Shown here: in pieces, positions 16,562-25,590 of the stretch
How positions within the stretch are numbered: position 1 is the stretch's first letter
Layout of the letters: every line of letters starts with the position of its first letter
DNA from: Maribacter algarum (ex Zhang et al. 2020)
Lineage (GTDB): Bacteria > Bacteroidota > Bacteroidia > Flavobacteriales > Flavobacteriaceae
NCBI RefSeq assembly: GCF_005885635.1
Contig: NZ_VATY01000001.1
Span: 1,116,001 to 1,180,000 of the forward strand
Length of the DNA: 64,000 nucleotides
Direction: 5' to 3'
The notes under the pieces: generated by a model
The model's database searches: none
What the model was told of the DNA's origin: nothing
Seen by the model: only the letters and a program-made list of their open reading frames with translations
Translations under genes and position numbers: made by a program

Positions 16562-18484
16562 ATGAAACGTTGCTTAATTATCGGATTCTTGTGTCTCTTT
16601 TATCAAGGATTCACCCAGACTGTTCCTGAAACTTTCAAGAAGAAAGTTGATAGTTTGGTTACAGCCGCTCCAGAGGGGTATTCCCCGTTACATTCCGTTT
16701 TAAGAAGCCATCGACGTGATACGGTTTTGATGCGCTATTTTGCCAATGCCTCTGATGCAGCTCAATACATCGATGGCCACGCTTATGCCCTAAATGAACT
16801 AGGACGAAATTATCGTAATCTTTCTCAATTTTCAAGATCTATAGAGCTTCATAAAAGAGCTTTGGACCTTGCTGCTGAGAATGACAATCTCGAATTTAGG
16901 GTATCAAGTCTCAATAATCTTGGGGTAGTGTATCGAAGAACTTCTTCTATTAGAACCGCTATGGATTATAATCAACAAGCTTTGGAATTGGCAGAATCAG
17001 TTGAGAATCCTTCCAGGAGTATTAAAAGAAGTATCAATGTGTCGGTAAATTGTATAGGTAATCTCTACCAAATGCTGAACCAACACGATAGAGCGATTGC
17101 GTATTTTGAAAAATCCCTTCAGCTTGAAACAGAACTTAACAATCTCCTAGGTCAAGCAGTTAATTCTCAAAATATCGGAGAATGCAAAGAGGAATTAGGG
17201 GATTTAACTGGAGCTTTAAAAGATTATCGAACATCACTTGCTCTTAATGAGAAAATAGATAATGATATGGGTCGGGTGATTTGTAACAATGCTATTGCCA
17301 AAATTTATATCAAACAAGATAATCCTCAAGAGGCCATTGAACTTCTTCAGCATGCACTACCCAAAGCTCAAAAGCTAGGTGATGGATTTCTTATTGCGCC
17401 CGTATTTATAAATCTTGGCTGGTCGAAATTATTACTGAAAAAGTACACCGAAGCCGAGAAAAATATGCTTCAAGGACTAAAAATTGCCGAGGAAAAGAGT
17501 TTGATATCTGAAGCTTCCCAAGCGAATCGTTTACTATCAGAACTTAATAAAGAACAGCGTAATTTTGAGAAAGCACTCACCTATAACTTAAAGGCCGAAG
17601 AACTGCAGGAACAAATATTAAATACGAGCACCGTGCGCTATGTAAATGATATTATGTTTCGTTATGATTCACAAAAAAGAAGCAATGAAATTGAGGTCTT
17701 AGCTAAAGAGAAGGAGATTGTAGAGCTTAATTTGAGAAAGAAAAATACAACGCTGCTTATTAGTGCTATTGTTTTAGCATTGTTGGCCGGAATTTTCTAC
17801 ATTCTTTACCGGCAGTATCAACTAAAAAACGAAAAGAAGTTGCTGACATTAGAGCAGAGTATGTTGCGTAGTCAAATGAATCCGCACTTTTTGTTCAATT
17901 CACTCAATTCCATCAAGCTCTATATCATCAATAATGAGCAGAAAAATGCCGTGCATTACCTCAACAAATTTTCAAAACTGGTCAGGAAAATTCTCGAAGC
18001 CTCCTCACTTAGAGAGATACCCTTAGCTGAAGAGCTGGAGACGGTCGAGCTTTATATGAATATAGAGAACATTCGATTTTCTAATGAAATCGATTTTGAA
18101 ATAAAAATCAGTGATGAAATAGACCCCCATACCGTCAAAATACCTTCTTTGATTTTACAACCTTTTTTAGAAAATGCGCTATGGCATGGTCTTTCGTCAA
18201 AAACTGGCGAAAAAAAAATAGTCCTCAATGTACGAAAGGCTTCAGATGAAAATTTCATTCACATTAGCATAACCGATAACGGAATTGGTAGAATGGCCTC
18301 TGAAGAAATTAAGCAAAGTAAGGTGCTAAAGCGAAAATCAGTTGGAATTGACATCACCAAAGAGCGTTTGTCAAACTTTTCAAGGGATTATTTAAATTCC
18401 TTTAATCTTCAAATTCTTGATCTTTACACCGAGGATGGAAAGCCAGAAGGCACCAAGGTACTTTTACACATCCCTATTGTCTAA
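16562..18484 (+). CDS. TPR-containing sensor histidine kinase of the LytS/YehU class
   Basis: I start at ATG 16562 (MKRCLIIGFLCLF...), which begins directly with the signal peptide; 19 upstream codons look non-coding. 640 residues: periplasmic tetratricopeptide repeats (about 70-370), a coiled-coil stretch, one transmembrane helix (LLISAIVLALLAGIFYILY, about 400-418), then the His_kinase core. The phospho-acceptor histidine is in QMNPHFLFNSLNSIK; an ATPase domain follows with LQPFLENALWHG and ITDNGIG. It should phosphorylate the neighbouring LytTR regulator. Its last 11 bases overlap the convergent DUF3109 gene. Confidence 0.88.
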   Translation: MKRCLIIGFLCLFYQGFTQTVPETFKKKVDSLVTAAPEGYSPLHSVLRSHRRDTVLMRYFANASDAAQYIDGHAYALNELGRNYRNLSQFSRSIELHKRALDLAAENDNLEFRVSSLNNLGVVYRRTSSIRTAMDYNQQALELAESVENPSRSIKRSINVSVNCIGNLYQMLNQHDRAIAYFEKSLQLETELNNLLGQAVNSQNIGECKEELGDLTGALKDYRTSLALNEKIDNDMGRVICNNAIAKIYIKQDNPQEAIELLQHALPKAQKLGDGFLIAPVFINLGWSKLLLKKYTEAEKNMLQGLKIAEEKSLISEASQANRLLSELNKEQRNFEKALTYNLKAEELQEQILNTSTVRYVNDIMFRYDSQKRSNEIEVLAKEKEIVELNLRKKNTTLLISAIVLALLAGIFYILYRQYQLKNEKKLLTLEQSMLRSQMNPHFLFNSLNSIKLYIINNEQKNAVHYLNKFSKLVRKILEASSLREIPLAEELETVELYMNIENIRFSNEIDFEIKISDEIDPHTVKIPSLILQPFLENALWHGLSSKTGEKKIVLNVRKASDENFIHISITDNGIGRMASEEIKQSKVLKRKSVGIDITKERLSNFSRDYLNSFNLQILDLYTEDGKPEGTKVLLHIPIV

Positions 18485-19046
18485 GATGTTCTTTGGCCGT
18501 TTGTTCAAGTTCTTTGTACCATGTTTCTCCGAACTTGCGAATTAAGGCCTCTTTTACAAACTTGTAAATAGGAACTTTCAATTCTTCCCCTAAAGAACAT
18601 GCTGGATCACAAATTTCCCATTTATGGTAGTTCACTGCGGTTAGTTCGGTATACTCCTTTACACGAACGGGATATAGATGGCAAGAAACGGGTTTCTTCC
18701 ATTGGGTCTTGCCTTGATTGTACGCTTCTTCCAGGCCACATTTGGCTGTTTGGTTTTCAGAGAAAATGACATAGGCGCATTCACTTCCTTTTATGAGCGG
18801 AGTCTCCCATTCGCCATCTTCACCTTTTACGAAAGCACCTTGTTCTTCAATAGCAGCAATTCCATCAGCCCGCAAAAAAGGTTTTACGTCCGCATAAATA
18901 TCAACCAAAATCTCAGTTTCATCCTCTTCCAAAGGCGCCCCGGCATTGCCATCAACACAGCACTGGCCTTTGCATGCATTCAAATTACAGACGAAATCAT
19001 TTTCTATAATTTCTTCCGATACTATAGTTTTTCCCAGTTGGAACAT
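18474..19046 (-). CDS. DUF3109-family protein
   Basis: Start chosen at the internal ATG at 19046 (MFQLGKTIVSEEII), because family members begin at this point; the seven codons before it are not conserved in pattern. 190 residues rich in conserved cysteines: CNLNACKGQCCVDG near the N-terminus, then SECAYV, AKCGLE, SCHLYPVR and EICDPACSLGE. The pattern suggests a metal or iron-sulfur site, but no function is established. Cytoplasmic, no signal. Its 3' end overlaps the kinase gene tail-to-tail. Confidence 0.8.
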   Translation of the reverse strand: MFQLGKTIVSEEIIENDFVCNLNACKGQCCVDGNAGAPLEEDETEILVDIYADVKPFLRADGIAAIEEQGAFVKGEDGEWETPLIKGSECAYVIFSENQTAKCGLEEAYNQGKTQWKKPVSCHLYPVRVKEYTELTAVNYHKWEICDPACSLGEELKVPIYKFVKEALIRKFGETWYKELEQTAKEHLRQ

Positions 19047-19119
19047 AGGCTTGCTTTGAGCTTTCAAATATACATTTTATACCAATGTGGGATTAACTAT
19101 TTATTTCATCCGTAGACAT

Positions 19120-19148
19120 TTGAAACTAGTATTTTAAACGTAGATTTG
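19120..19148 (+). promoter_or_regulatory. Bacteroidota-type promoter of the MarC gene
   Basis: TTG (19120-19122), an 18-bp spacer and TAGATTTG (19141-19148), a full TAnnTTTG match, 16 nt before the MarC start. Confidence 0.6.
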
Positions 19149-19164
19149 CGGAAAATTTAAAGGT

Positions 19165-19749
19165 ATGTCAATAGGCCTAAACTTTGATTTCAGACAAATC
19201 GCTACTTCTAGTATGATTCTTTTTGCGGTAATCGATATTGTGGGAAGCATTCCTATCATTATCGGTTTACGAAATAAAGTAGGGCATATTCAATCGGAAA
19301 AAGCTTCTATTGTTGCTGCTATCATGATGGTTGCCTTTCTTTTTGTTGGCGAGGAAATTTTAAACCTCATCGGCATCGATGTAAACTCTTTTGCGGTTGC
19401 AGGGGCCTTTATCATTTTCTTTTTAGCCATCGAAATGATTTTGGGAATACAACTGTATAAAGACGACGCCCCAGAAACCGCTTCTATTGTTCCTTTGGCA
19501 TTTCCTATGATTGCTGGGGCGGGCACAATGACATCACTATTATCCTTACGTGCAGAATATCATGTTGAAAATATTATAGTTGCCATTGTTGTGAATATTA
19601 TCTTTGTATACTTGGTACTAAAATCTTCAAGCAGAATCGAAAAAGTTCTTGGAGCCAGTGGTATTGGGATTATACGAAAAGTATTCGGCGTTATATTATT
19701 GGCCATTGCTGTGAAACTATTTGCCACTAACATAAATCAGCTTTTTTAG
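19165..19749 (+). CDS. MarC-family integral membrane protein
   Basis: 194 residues with six hydrophobic segments. The family hallmarks are present: an N-terminal IDIVGSIPIIIGL (proline in the first helix), AFIIFFLAIEMILG in the middle and VPLAFPMIAGAGTMTSLLSL, the conserved PL-x-FP-x-(I/L)-AGPG-like loop. MarC proteins sit in the inner membrane. A role in antibiotic resistance was once proposed and later withdrawn, so function is unsettled. A small membrane gene follows 21 bp downstream. Confidence 0.85.
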   Translation: MSIGLNFDFRQIATSSMILFAVIDIVGSIPIIIGLRNKVGHIQSEKASIVAAIMMVAFLFVGEEILNLIGIDVNSFAVAGAFIIFFLAIEMILGIQLYKDDAPETASIVPLAFPMIAGAGTMTSLLSLRAEYHVENIIVAIVVNIIFVYLVLKSSSRIEKVLGASGIGIIRKVFGVILLAIAVKLFATNINQLF

Positions 19750-19770
19750 AATCATAAATTAGGCATTCAA

Positions 19771-19974
19771 ATGAACAAAACTCTTTTCATAATTCTAATT
19801 GTAATCGCAGTAGCTTTGATTGCCTACAATGTTACTTTATTGAACTTTCAAAACCTTTTGGAAGGAGATAGCATCATTGCCCTTATTGGAATCGTAGCCT
19901 CTTTATGTGCCATTGTTTTGCTCTTAATCTTTATAACTTCAAAAAAGATAAAGGATAAGATGAACCAAGATTAA
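19771..19974 (+). CDS. Small two-helix membrane protein
   Basis: 67 residues: two hydrophobic helices (about 4-24 and 36-57) separated by a short acidic loop (QNLLEGDSI), with a lysine-rich tail. No family recognised. Cotranscription with the MarC gene is likely from the 21-bp spacing. The convergent CtpA gene ends 5 bp behind its stop. Confidence 0.65.
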   Translation: MNKTLFIILIVIAVALIAYNVTLLNFQNLLEGDSIIALIGIVASLCAIVLLLIFITSKKIKDKMNQD

Positions 19975-19979
19975 GGTGT

Positions 19980-21605
19980 TTAATTGATAGATTCAATTGC
20001 CTCAGCTTCCTCTTGTTTTACTGCAGGATTATCAAGTTCTAAAACCTGTTGTAACATCGCATCAGCCTGACTTTTAATCTTGGCATGTACATTTGCTCCG
20101 AATAATTGCTCGGCCAAGGCGGCCTTTAAATACAACTTCACGCTGTCTTCAAAATCGTAGAAACGCATATTTAGTTTGCTCCTGATAGCATATTCCACAA
20201 ACCGCTCAAACAAAATATCGTCAATCTTGAAATTAGCGACAAAATCTTCTTCGGAATAATCCGTGTAACGGTCTCTATCTTCATCAAGATGTTCAAAAAT
20301 AAAATAGGAAATAAATCCAACGCTATCCATACTTTCAACAGCTTCCTCCTCGTTTGTTCCAATAGGCACAAATACATCTGGAATAATTCCGCCACCACCA
20401 TAGACTACCTTGCCTTTAGGGGTTTTGAATTTTAAAGAGTCGGCGACTTGAATACTATCTACTGAAGTCAGTTCACCGCTATGGTAACGGTCTGTGAATT
20501 TTTGATAGTAATCTTTATTCCCGTTTTTATAGCTGCGTTGAATGCTCCGCCCTGTTGGGGTGTAATATCTTGATACGGTAAGTCGCACCGCCGAACCATC
20601 ACCGAGTTCCATTTCTCGTTGCACCAGTCCTTTCCCGAAAGAGCGTCGCCCCACTATAGTACCCAGGTCGTTGTCTTGAAGTGCCCCGGCGATAATCTCA
20701 CTTGCTGAGGCGGACCGTTCGTTAATTAAGACATAGACCTCCTTATCTTCAAAGCTTCCCTTATCAGTAGCGTATACATTATCTATTTTACCTTTTTTGT
20801 TTTTGGTAAAAAGAATCAATTTTCCATCTTTTAAAAACTCATCGGCCATCTGTTCAGCAATACCCAAATATCCTCCTGGATTATCCCTTAGGTCTAATGT
20901 TAACTTGCTAGCTCCCTGTTTTTGTAAAGTTTTAAGCGCTGTTTTGAACTCCTTGAAAGTAGATTCAGCGAAACGATTGACTTTAATATACCCCATATCG
21001 TCTGACATCATGAAGTAGGATTGCACACTTTTGATTGGAACGATATCCCGTTTAATATTCACGGTAAATATGCGGTCTTCCTTCTTGCGATACACTTTTA
21101 ATTTTACGGAAGTTCCTTCCTTGCCTTTTAGTTTTTCCACAATTACACCGCTCGGCAAATCTTTACCATATAACGTATCGTTGTCCGCCATTAATATGCG
21201 ATCACCGGCCTCAATTCCTTTTATAAAACTAGGGCCATCTTTAATAGTGCGAATAACCGAAATAGTATCACGATAAGGATAAAAATTAATACCAATCCCA
21301 ACAAAATCCCCCTTCATGCTTTCTGACACCTGTGTCATCTCTTCTTTAGGAATGTATACTGAATGTGGGTCGAGCTTCTCTAAGATGTTGTTGACCGTAA
21401 CATCAACGATGCTATCTGTATTGATTTCATCGACGTATTCGTAGTCGATATAGTCGATTAGCCTATTGAGCTTATCCTTCTTGGAATTGGTCGTGAAAAG
21501 TTTTTCAGGGGAGTCATTAAAGTCTAGTTTACCGCCTAAAAAAACACCCACTGCCAATGCGGCGGCAAGTATGGTAGGCCATAAATAAGTACTCTTTTTT
21601 TTCAT
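19980..21605 (-). CDS. Carboxy-terminal processing peptidase (S41 family, CtpA/Prc-like)
   Basis: 541 residues: an N-terminal membrane anchor (about 8-24), a helical region, a PDZ domain (about 85-175, GDFVGIGINFYP and DGPSFIKGIEAGDRIL) and the S41 protease core (about 200-380). The catalytic Ser/Lys dyad is S300 in NERSASASEI and K325 in SFGKGLVQ, spaced 25 residues apart as in Prc. LDLRDNPGG is the conserved core strand. It trims C-termini of periplasmic proteins. A C-terminal helical extension of about 120 residues ends acidic. The dCMP deaminase gene lies 19 bp upstream. Confidence 0.9.
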   Translation of the reverse strand: MKKKSTYLWPTILAAALAVGVFLGGKLDFNDSPEKLFTTNSKKDKLNRLIDYIDYEYVDEINTDSIVDVTVNNILEKLDPHSVYIPKEEMTQVSESMKGDFVGIGINFYPYRDTISVIRTIKDGPSFIKGIEAGDRILMADNDTLYGKDLPSGVIVEKLKGKEGTSVKLKVYRKKEDRIFTVNIKRDIVPIKSVQSYFMMSDDMGYIKVNRFAESTFKEFKTALKTLQKQGASKLTLDLRDNPGGYLGIAEQMADEFLKDGKLILFTKNKKGKIDNVYATDKGSFEDKEVYVLINERSASASEIIAGALQDNDLGTIVGRRSFGKGLVQREMELGDGSAVRLTVSRYYTPTGRSIQRSYKNGNKDYYQKFTDRYHSGELTSVDSIQVADSLKFKTPKGKVVYGGGGIIPDVFVPIGTNEEEAVESMDSVGFISYFIFEHLDEDRDRYTDYSEEDFVANFKIDDILFERFVEYAIRSKLNMRFYDFEDSVKLYLKAALAEQLFGANVHAKIKSQADAMLQQVLELDNPAVKQEEAEAIESIN

Positions 21606-21624
21606 TTCTTTTTATCTCAACCGA

Positions 21625-22059
21625 TTAGGCATTTTCAATACTTGGCAAATGTTCTAATTCTACACCGGCTTTCCGAAGAAAATCAAGTCCTGAACCATCT
21701 TTATACGCTTCTTTATATACAACACGTTTTATGCCAGATTGATGAATCAATTTACTGCATTCGCGACATGGCGAAAGAGTTATATACAAGGTTGAATCTT
21801 GACATGATTGCGTAGAGGAGGCTACTTTCGAAATGGCATTTGCTTCTGCATGCAAAACATACCATTTTGTATAGCCATCATCATCTTCACAGAAGTTCTC
21901 AAAGCCAGTAGGAGTTCCGTTATATCCGTCAGAAATAATCATACGATCTTTTACGATAATAGCACCAACTTGCTTGCGTTCGCAATAGGATAATTTACCC
22001 CATTCTTGCGCCATCCGCAGATAAGCTTTATCATATTTTTCTTGCTTCTTTTTTTTCAT
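21625..22059 (-). CDS. dCMP deaminase family protein
   Basis: 144 residues. Zinc cytidine/deoxycytidylate deaminase signatures: H70-A-E72 (HAEANAI) and the PCRECSKLI cluster with C98 and C101, plus the substrate loop SDGYNGTPTGFENFCED. The enzyme deaminates dCMP to dUMP for thymidylate synthesis in the cytoplasm. Length and motifs are complete. A good promoter lies 24 nt upstream, and the CtpA gene follows 19 bp downstream. Confidence 0.88.
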   Translation of the reverse strand: MKKKKQEKYDKAYLRMAQEWGKLSYCERKQVGAIIVKDRMIISDGYNGTPTGFENFCEDDDGYTKWYVLHAEANAISKVASSTQSCQDSTLYITLSPCRECSKLIHQSGIKRVVYKEAYKDGSGLDFLRKAGVELEHLPSIENA

Positions 22060-22082
22060 GTATACATCGGTATAACAGGCGT

Positions 22083-22113
22083 CTAAGATACCTGCTTTAC
22101 CAAATTCCTACAA
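22083..22113 (-). promoter_or_regulatory. Bacteroidota-type promoter of the dCMP deaminase gene
   Basis: Minus strand: TTG (22113-22111), a 20-bp spacer and TATCTTAG (22090-22083), 7 of 8 bases of a TAnnTTTG box. Confidence 0.55.
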
Positions 22114-22140
22114 CCTTAATAGGTTAAATTTAACGTAAAC

Positions 22141-22725
22141 TTACCATGGGAACGTAGCAATCAACATAGGTATTGTTATAAGAATGACCAAAATGGAAGC
22201 TATTGTAATAAAAAGTCGCGATTTGACCTTTACTACGGAAAGAAATACATAGGATACTGCCAGCACTACCAAAACAATCAAAACCTGGGCAATTTCAATT
22301 CCTGTAGCAAAACCCAATAATGACCCAAGTTTCTCTTCTTCTTCGGCCATCAACATATTGAAATAATTACTAAAACCAAAACCGTGAATCAAACCAAAAA
22401 AAGCAGTTGCAAAAATATGTAACCTCAGGCTTCTATTTTCTTGAGTGGATTTTACATAAATCAGGTTGAAAAGTGCTGTTCCTAAAATCGTAACAGGAAT
22501 CAAAAATTCAATCAAACCCACATCCATTACCAAAACGCCATATACGGAAAGGAATAAGGATAGGCAATGGGCAATTGTAAATATGGTAGCTAATAAGATT
22601 ACTTTTTTCCAACTCTTAAAGGTAAAGGGAAGCGTTAAGGCAATCAAAAAGAGAATATGGTCATAAGCCGCGAAATCGAGCACATGGTTTAGACCTAATT
22701 TGATGTAGAAAATGAAATCTTGCAT
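22141..22725 (-). CDS. HupE/UreJ-family membrane protein
   Basis: 194 residues, six to seven transmembrane segments. Histidine-rich signature motifs of the family are present: LGLNHVLDFAAYDHILFLIAL at the N-terminus, FTIAHCLSLFLSVYG and FGLIHGFGFSNYFN. Characterised HupE/UreJ members import nickel or cobalt, but many Bacteroidota copies have no urease or hydrogenase nearby. None is seen here, so the metal is unknown. Inner membrane. Confidence 0.8.
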   Translation of the reverse strand: MQDFIFYIKLGLNHVLDFAAYDHILFLIALTLPFTFKSWKKVILLATIFTIAHCLSLFLSVYGVLVMDVGLIEFLIPVTILGTALFNLIYVKSTQENRSLRLHIFATAFFGLIHGFGFSNYFNMLMAEEEEKLGSLLGFATGIEIAQVLIVLVVLAVSYVFLSVVKVKSRLFITIASILVILITIPMLIATFPW

Positions 22726-22761
22726 TTTTTAGTGTTCAGTTAAAGCTTGTCGTAAGTGGAA

Positions 22762-23496
22762 TTAAAGCCCACGTTCTTTCTGAATCGTTTCATAAGCCTT
22801 TTGCACTTGTTTGAACTTCTCCTCAGCTCCTTTTTTTATAGCTTCATTCTCCGTATTCACACGATCAGGGTGATATTTTTTTGCCATCGTGCGATAAGCC
22901 TTTTTGATTTCATTATCTGTTGCGCTTCTTTCAATTTCAAGAATCTTATACGCCGTGTCCGCAGACTTAACGAACATTGCCTTGATACTCTCAAAATCTC
23001 GAAAAGCAACTCGAAGGTATCCTGCAATTTCTTGAATTTTGTTGGCTTCTGAATTACTTACAGCACCATCTGCCTGAGCTATTCCAAACAAAAAATGTAA
23101 TAATTGTAACCGGACTTCATACCTGGTTCTTTGATTCAAAAAAGCACAAATACGCTGCGCTGAAATTTCCCGCTTTTTGTTGACCTCATTGAAAGTTCTA
23201 AAAATTGCATTGGCTTTTTCCTTGCCATAGGTCTGCACGAAATACTGACGTACATAATCCATTTCGGTTTGGCTTACGGTGCCATCTGCCTTAATAACAA
23301 TAGAGCATAAAGAAAGAAGGTTTAGTTCAAAATCAGCAGGTGAAACCCTCTGGCGTGTCATATCCCTTAAAACATTGGGTCCTTTAGCCTCACTGCGGCT
23401 CAGGCTATCAATACCACTACCAATAAAAAAGCCTAAAATTGCTCCAGGGTACTTAAATAAGAAAAGACCAATAACAGCACCGACCCATTTAAACAT
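22762..23496 (-). CDS. TerB-DnaJ (DjlA-like) co-chaperone
   Basis: Start corrected to ATG 23496 ([20 protein letters not shown]). The more upstream TTG is part of a TATCTTTG promoter box, and DjlA-like proteins begin at this point. 244 residues: a membrane-inserted glycine-rich N-terminal helix, a TerB-like helical domain (about 55-160, with [21 protein letters not shown] and [13 protein letters not shown], acidic repeats that may bind metal), and a C-terminal J domain (about 180-244) with the HPD motif in KKYHPDRV. The J domain should stimulate a DnaK ATPase at the membrane. Confidence 0.85.
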   Translation of the reverse strand: MFKWVGAVIGLFLFKYPGAILGFFIGSGIDSLSRSEAKGPNVLRDMTRQRVSPADFELNLLSLCSIVIKADGTVSQTEMDYVRQYFVQTYGKEKANAIFRTFNEVNKKREISAQRICAFLNQRTRYEVRLQLLHFLFGIAQADGAVSNSEANKIQEIAGYLRVAFRDFESIKAMFVKSADTAYKILEIERSATDNEIKKAYRTMAKKYHPDRVNTENEAIKKGAEEKFKQVQKAYETIQKERGL

Positions 23497-23514
23497 ATAA
23501 TATCCGATTTTGCC

Positions 23515-23522
23515 CAAAGATA
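23515..23522 (-). promoter_or_regulatory. -7 box of the DjlA-like gene
   Basis: Minus strand TATCTTTG, a perfect TAnnTTTG box, 18 nt upstream of ATG 23496. No clear TTG at -33. It decides against the TTG start at 23517. Confidence 0.5.
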
Positions 23523-23587
23523 GGAAAAGGGAAGAAAGCTTACCTATTGAAAAGTTAAGGTCTACCTACAAAATGCGACAAAACCCG

Positions 23588-23595
23588 TATCTTTG
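23588..23595 (+). promoter_or_regulatory. -7 box of the bacilliredoxin gene
   Basis: TATCTTTG, a perfect TAnnTTTG box, 24 nt before the bacilliredoxin ATG and divergent from the box at 23515-23522. No obvious TTG partner. Confidence 0.5.
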
Positions 23596-23619
23596 AATCC
23601 TGATTTAAAAAAATAGCAT

Positions 23620-24030
23620 ATGTATCCTGCAGAATTAGTAAAACCTATGAGAGATGACCTGGCAAACGCTGGGTTTGAAGAATTATATACGGCCGAGGCT
23701 GTCACTAACGCAATTAATCAAGATGGCACTACACTAGTGGTGGTAAATTCGGTATGTGGCTGCGCCGCCGCCAATGCGCGACCAGCTGCCAAAATGAGCT
23801 TGCAAAATGAAAAGAAACCCGATTACGCCGTAACTGTTTTTGCCGGTGTTGACACTGAAGCTGTTGATGCTGCTCGAAATTTGATGATTCCTTTTCCGCC
23901 TTCTTCGCCAAGTATGGCTTTGTTTAAAGACGGTGAATTGGTTCATATGATTGAACGCCATCACATTGAAGGCAGACCTGCTGAATTAATCGCAGAAAAT
24001 TTAACAGCGGCTTACAACGAGTTCTGTTAG
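23620..24030 (+). CDS. Bacilliredoxin, BrxA/BrxB family
   Basis: 136 residues, the full family length. The thioredoxin-like fold carries the CGC active-site motif (C46-G-C48 in VCGCAAANARP) that defines bacilliredoxins. Pattern elements YPAELVKPMRDDL at the N-terminus and FVAGV-type VFAGVDTEAV, then SPSMALFKDGELVHMIERH, also fit. In Firmicutes it removes bacillithiol from oxidised cysteines; in Flavobacteriia the thiol partner is less well established. Cytoplasmic, monocistronic with a terminator. Confidence 0.88.
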   Translation: MYPAELVKPMRDDLANAGFEELYTAEAVTNAINQDGTTLVVVNSVCGCAAANARPAAKMSLQNEKKPDYAVTVFAGVDTEAVDAARNLMIPFPPSSPSMALFKDGELVHMIERHHIEGRPAELIAENLTAAYNEFC

Positions 24031-24062
24031 GCCTTCTCTAAGAAATTAGATAAAACAAAATC

Positions 24063-24096
24063 AAAACCGTTTCTATATGAAGCGGTTTTTTATTTT
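24063..24096 (+). terminator. Rho-independent terminator behind the bacilliredoxin gene
   Basis: An 11-bp stem (AAAACCGTTTC at 24063-24073 with GAAGCGGTTTT at 24079-24089, one G-T pair) with a 5-nt loop, followed by T-rich sequence. The T-rich tail also contains TATTTTTG (24091-24098), a possible -7 box just before the acyltransferase gene. Confidence 0.8.
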
Positions 24097-24102
24097 TGTA
24101 CC

Positions 24103-24840
24103 ATGCAGAAACTAGTGGCATATCCCTTGTCTGTCTTATATCTGATTTTCTTCGGATTGACCTTATTGGTTTTTCATCCGGTTCAATGGATTTGCTTTAA
24201 TCTCTTTGGATATAACGTGCATAGAGCAAGCGTTGCCGCTTTAAACCTATGTTTGATGCGTTGCACTCACGTTCTGGGAACGACTTACAGTTTTAATAAT
24301 CCGCATGATATTCCCGCAGATAGGCCTACTATAATCGTTCCGAATCATCAGAGCATGCATGACATTCCACCGATTATTTGGTTCCTTCGTAAGCTGGAAC
24401 CTAAGTTTGTTAGCAAGAAAGAATTAGGAAAAGGCATCCCTAGCGTATCCTACAATCTTCGGCACGGTGGTTCTGTCTTAATTGACCGTAAGGATAGTAA
24501 ACAAGCGCTTGTTGAAATATCGAAATTGGGGAAGTATATCGAAAAACATAGCCGAGGTGCCGTGATTTTTCCTGAAGGAACAAGAAGTAGAACAGGTCAT
24601 CCTAAGCCTTTCAAATCTACTGGCTTAAAACTATTGATGAAGAATTCCCCTTCGGCATTGATACTACCCATTAGTATCAATAATTCTTGGAAAATGCTGA
24701 AACATGGGAAATTTCCAAATGGTATTGGAAATCACATCACCTTCGATGTACACGAACCTATTCCTGTAGAAGGAAATCTAGATGACCTCATCGCTAGAAC
24801 GGAAGCAGCCGTCAACTCAGGAATAACCTCATTCAAATGA
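24103..24840 (+). CDS. plsC: 1-acyl-sn-glycerol-3-phosphate acyltransferase (PlsC-like)
   Basis: 245 residues with an N-terminal hydrophobic anchor (about 6-34). All acyltransferase motifs are present: HX4D in NHQSMHD (81-87), the KKELGKGIPSVSYNLRHGGSVLIDR region, FPEGTRSRTGH and the LPISINNSW strand. It transfers an acyl chain to lysophosphatidate at the inner membrane during phospholipid synthesis. The stop overlaps the start of the next gene by 4 nt, so the two are translationally coupled. Confidence 0.85.
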   Translation: MQKLVAYPLSVLYLIFFGLTLLVFHPVQWICFNLFGYNVHRASVAALNLCLMRCTHVLGTTYSFNNPHDIPADRPTIIVPNHQSMHDIPPIIWFLRKLEPKFVSKKELGKGIPSVSYNLRHGGSVLIDRKDSKQALVEISKLGKYIEKHSRGAVIFPEGTRSRTGHPKPFKSTGLKLLMKNSPSALILPISINNSWKMLKHGKFPNGIGNHITFDVHEPIPVEGNLDDLIARTEAAVNSGITSFK

Positions 24841-25496
24841 CAAATATCGAAATCGTTGATACAACGATAAACTTTGTAAAAGAATCGCTAAAAGGTGCTG
24901 AAGGTGGACACGATTGGTTCCACATTGAACGTGTCTTCAACAATGCCAAATTAATTGCAAAAAGTGAGCAAGTTGATGACCTGGTAGTAAACTTAGGCGC
25001 TCTGCTCCATGACATAGCAGATGCTAAATTCCATGATGGTGATGAGACGGTGGGTCCACGTATGGCCTCTGAATTTTTGAACTCTATTGCGGTTGACCAA
25101 AAGATAATCGAGCATGTGGTTCTTATTATTGAGAACATTTCATTCAAGTCTAGTTTGGAAAAGAAAGGTCGCCGCTTCAATTCTCCTGAACTTCAAGTAG
25201 TTCAGGATGCCGACCGCTTAGATGCCATTGGCGCTATAGGAATTGCACGCGCCTTCAACTATGGGGGTTTTAAGAATCGAGAACTTTTCAACCCCGATAT
25301 TCAACCCAATTTGAATATGTCTAAGGATGAATATAAAAAGTCTACTGCACCGACAATCAATCATTTTTATGAGAAACTTCTTCTGTTAAAAGAAAAAATG
25401 AATACCATAACAGGTAAAAAATTGGCTGAAAACAGACACCAATATATGCTAGGGTATTTAGATCAATTTAACCAAGAGTGGAATGGGTTCCTATAA
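24837..25496 (+). CDS. HD-domain phosphohydrolase
   Basis: 219 residues. HD-family metal ligands: H25 (GGHDWFHIERV), H29, H58-D59 (LLHDIADAK) and D124-A-D126 approximately in VVQDADRLDAIGA. The pattern, including GALLHDIAD and ADRLDAIGAIGIARAF, matches the YedJ/YpgQ-like group of small HD phosphohydrolases with nucleotide substrates. Cytoplasmic. It starts inside the plsC stop region, so it is cotranscribed with plsC. Confidence 0.85.
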   Translation: MTNIEIVDTTINFVKESLKGAEGGHDWFHIERVFNNAKLIAKSEQVDDLVVNLGALLHDIADAKFHDGDETVGPRMASEFLNSIAVDQKIIEHVVLIIENISFKSSLEKKGRRFNSPELQVVQDADRLDAIGAIGIARAFNYGGFKNRELFNPDIQPNLNMSKDEYKKSTAPTINHFYEKLLLLKEKMNTITGKKLAENRHQYMLGYLDQFNQEWNGFL

Positions 25497-25590
25497 CAGT
25501 TTATACGAAAACCTTGTAGTCAATCATCTTTAAAAGCCAGTGAATTTTTTCTGTTTTTTCCGTATCTTCCTAGCACAGAAATAATTCCAA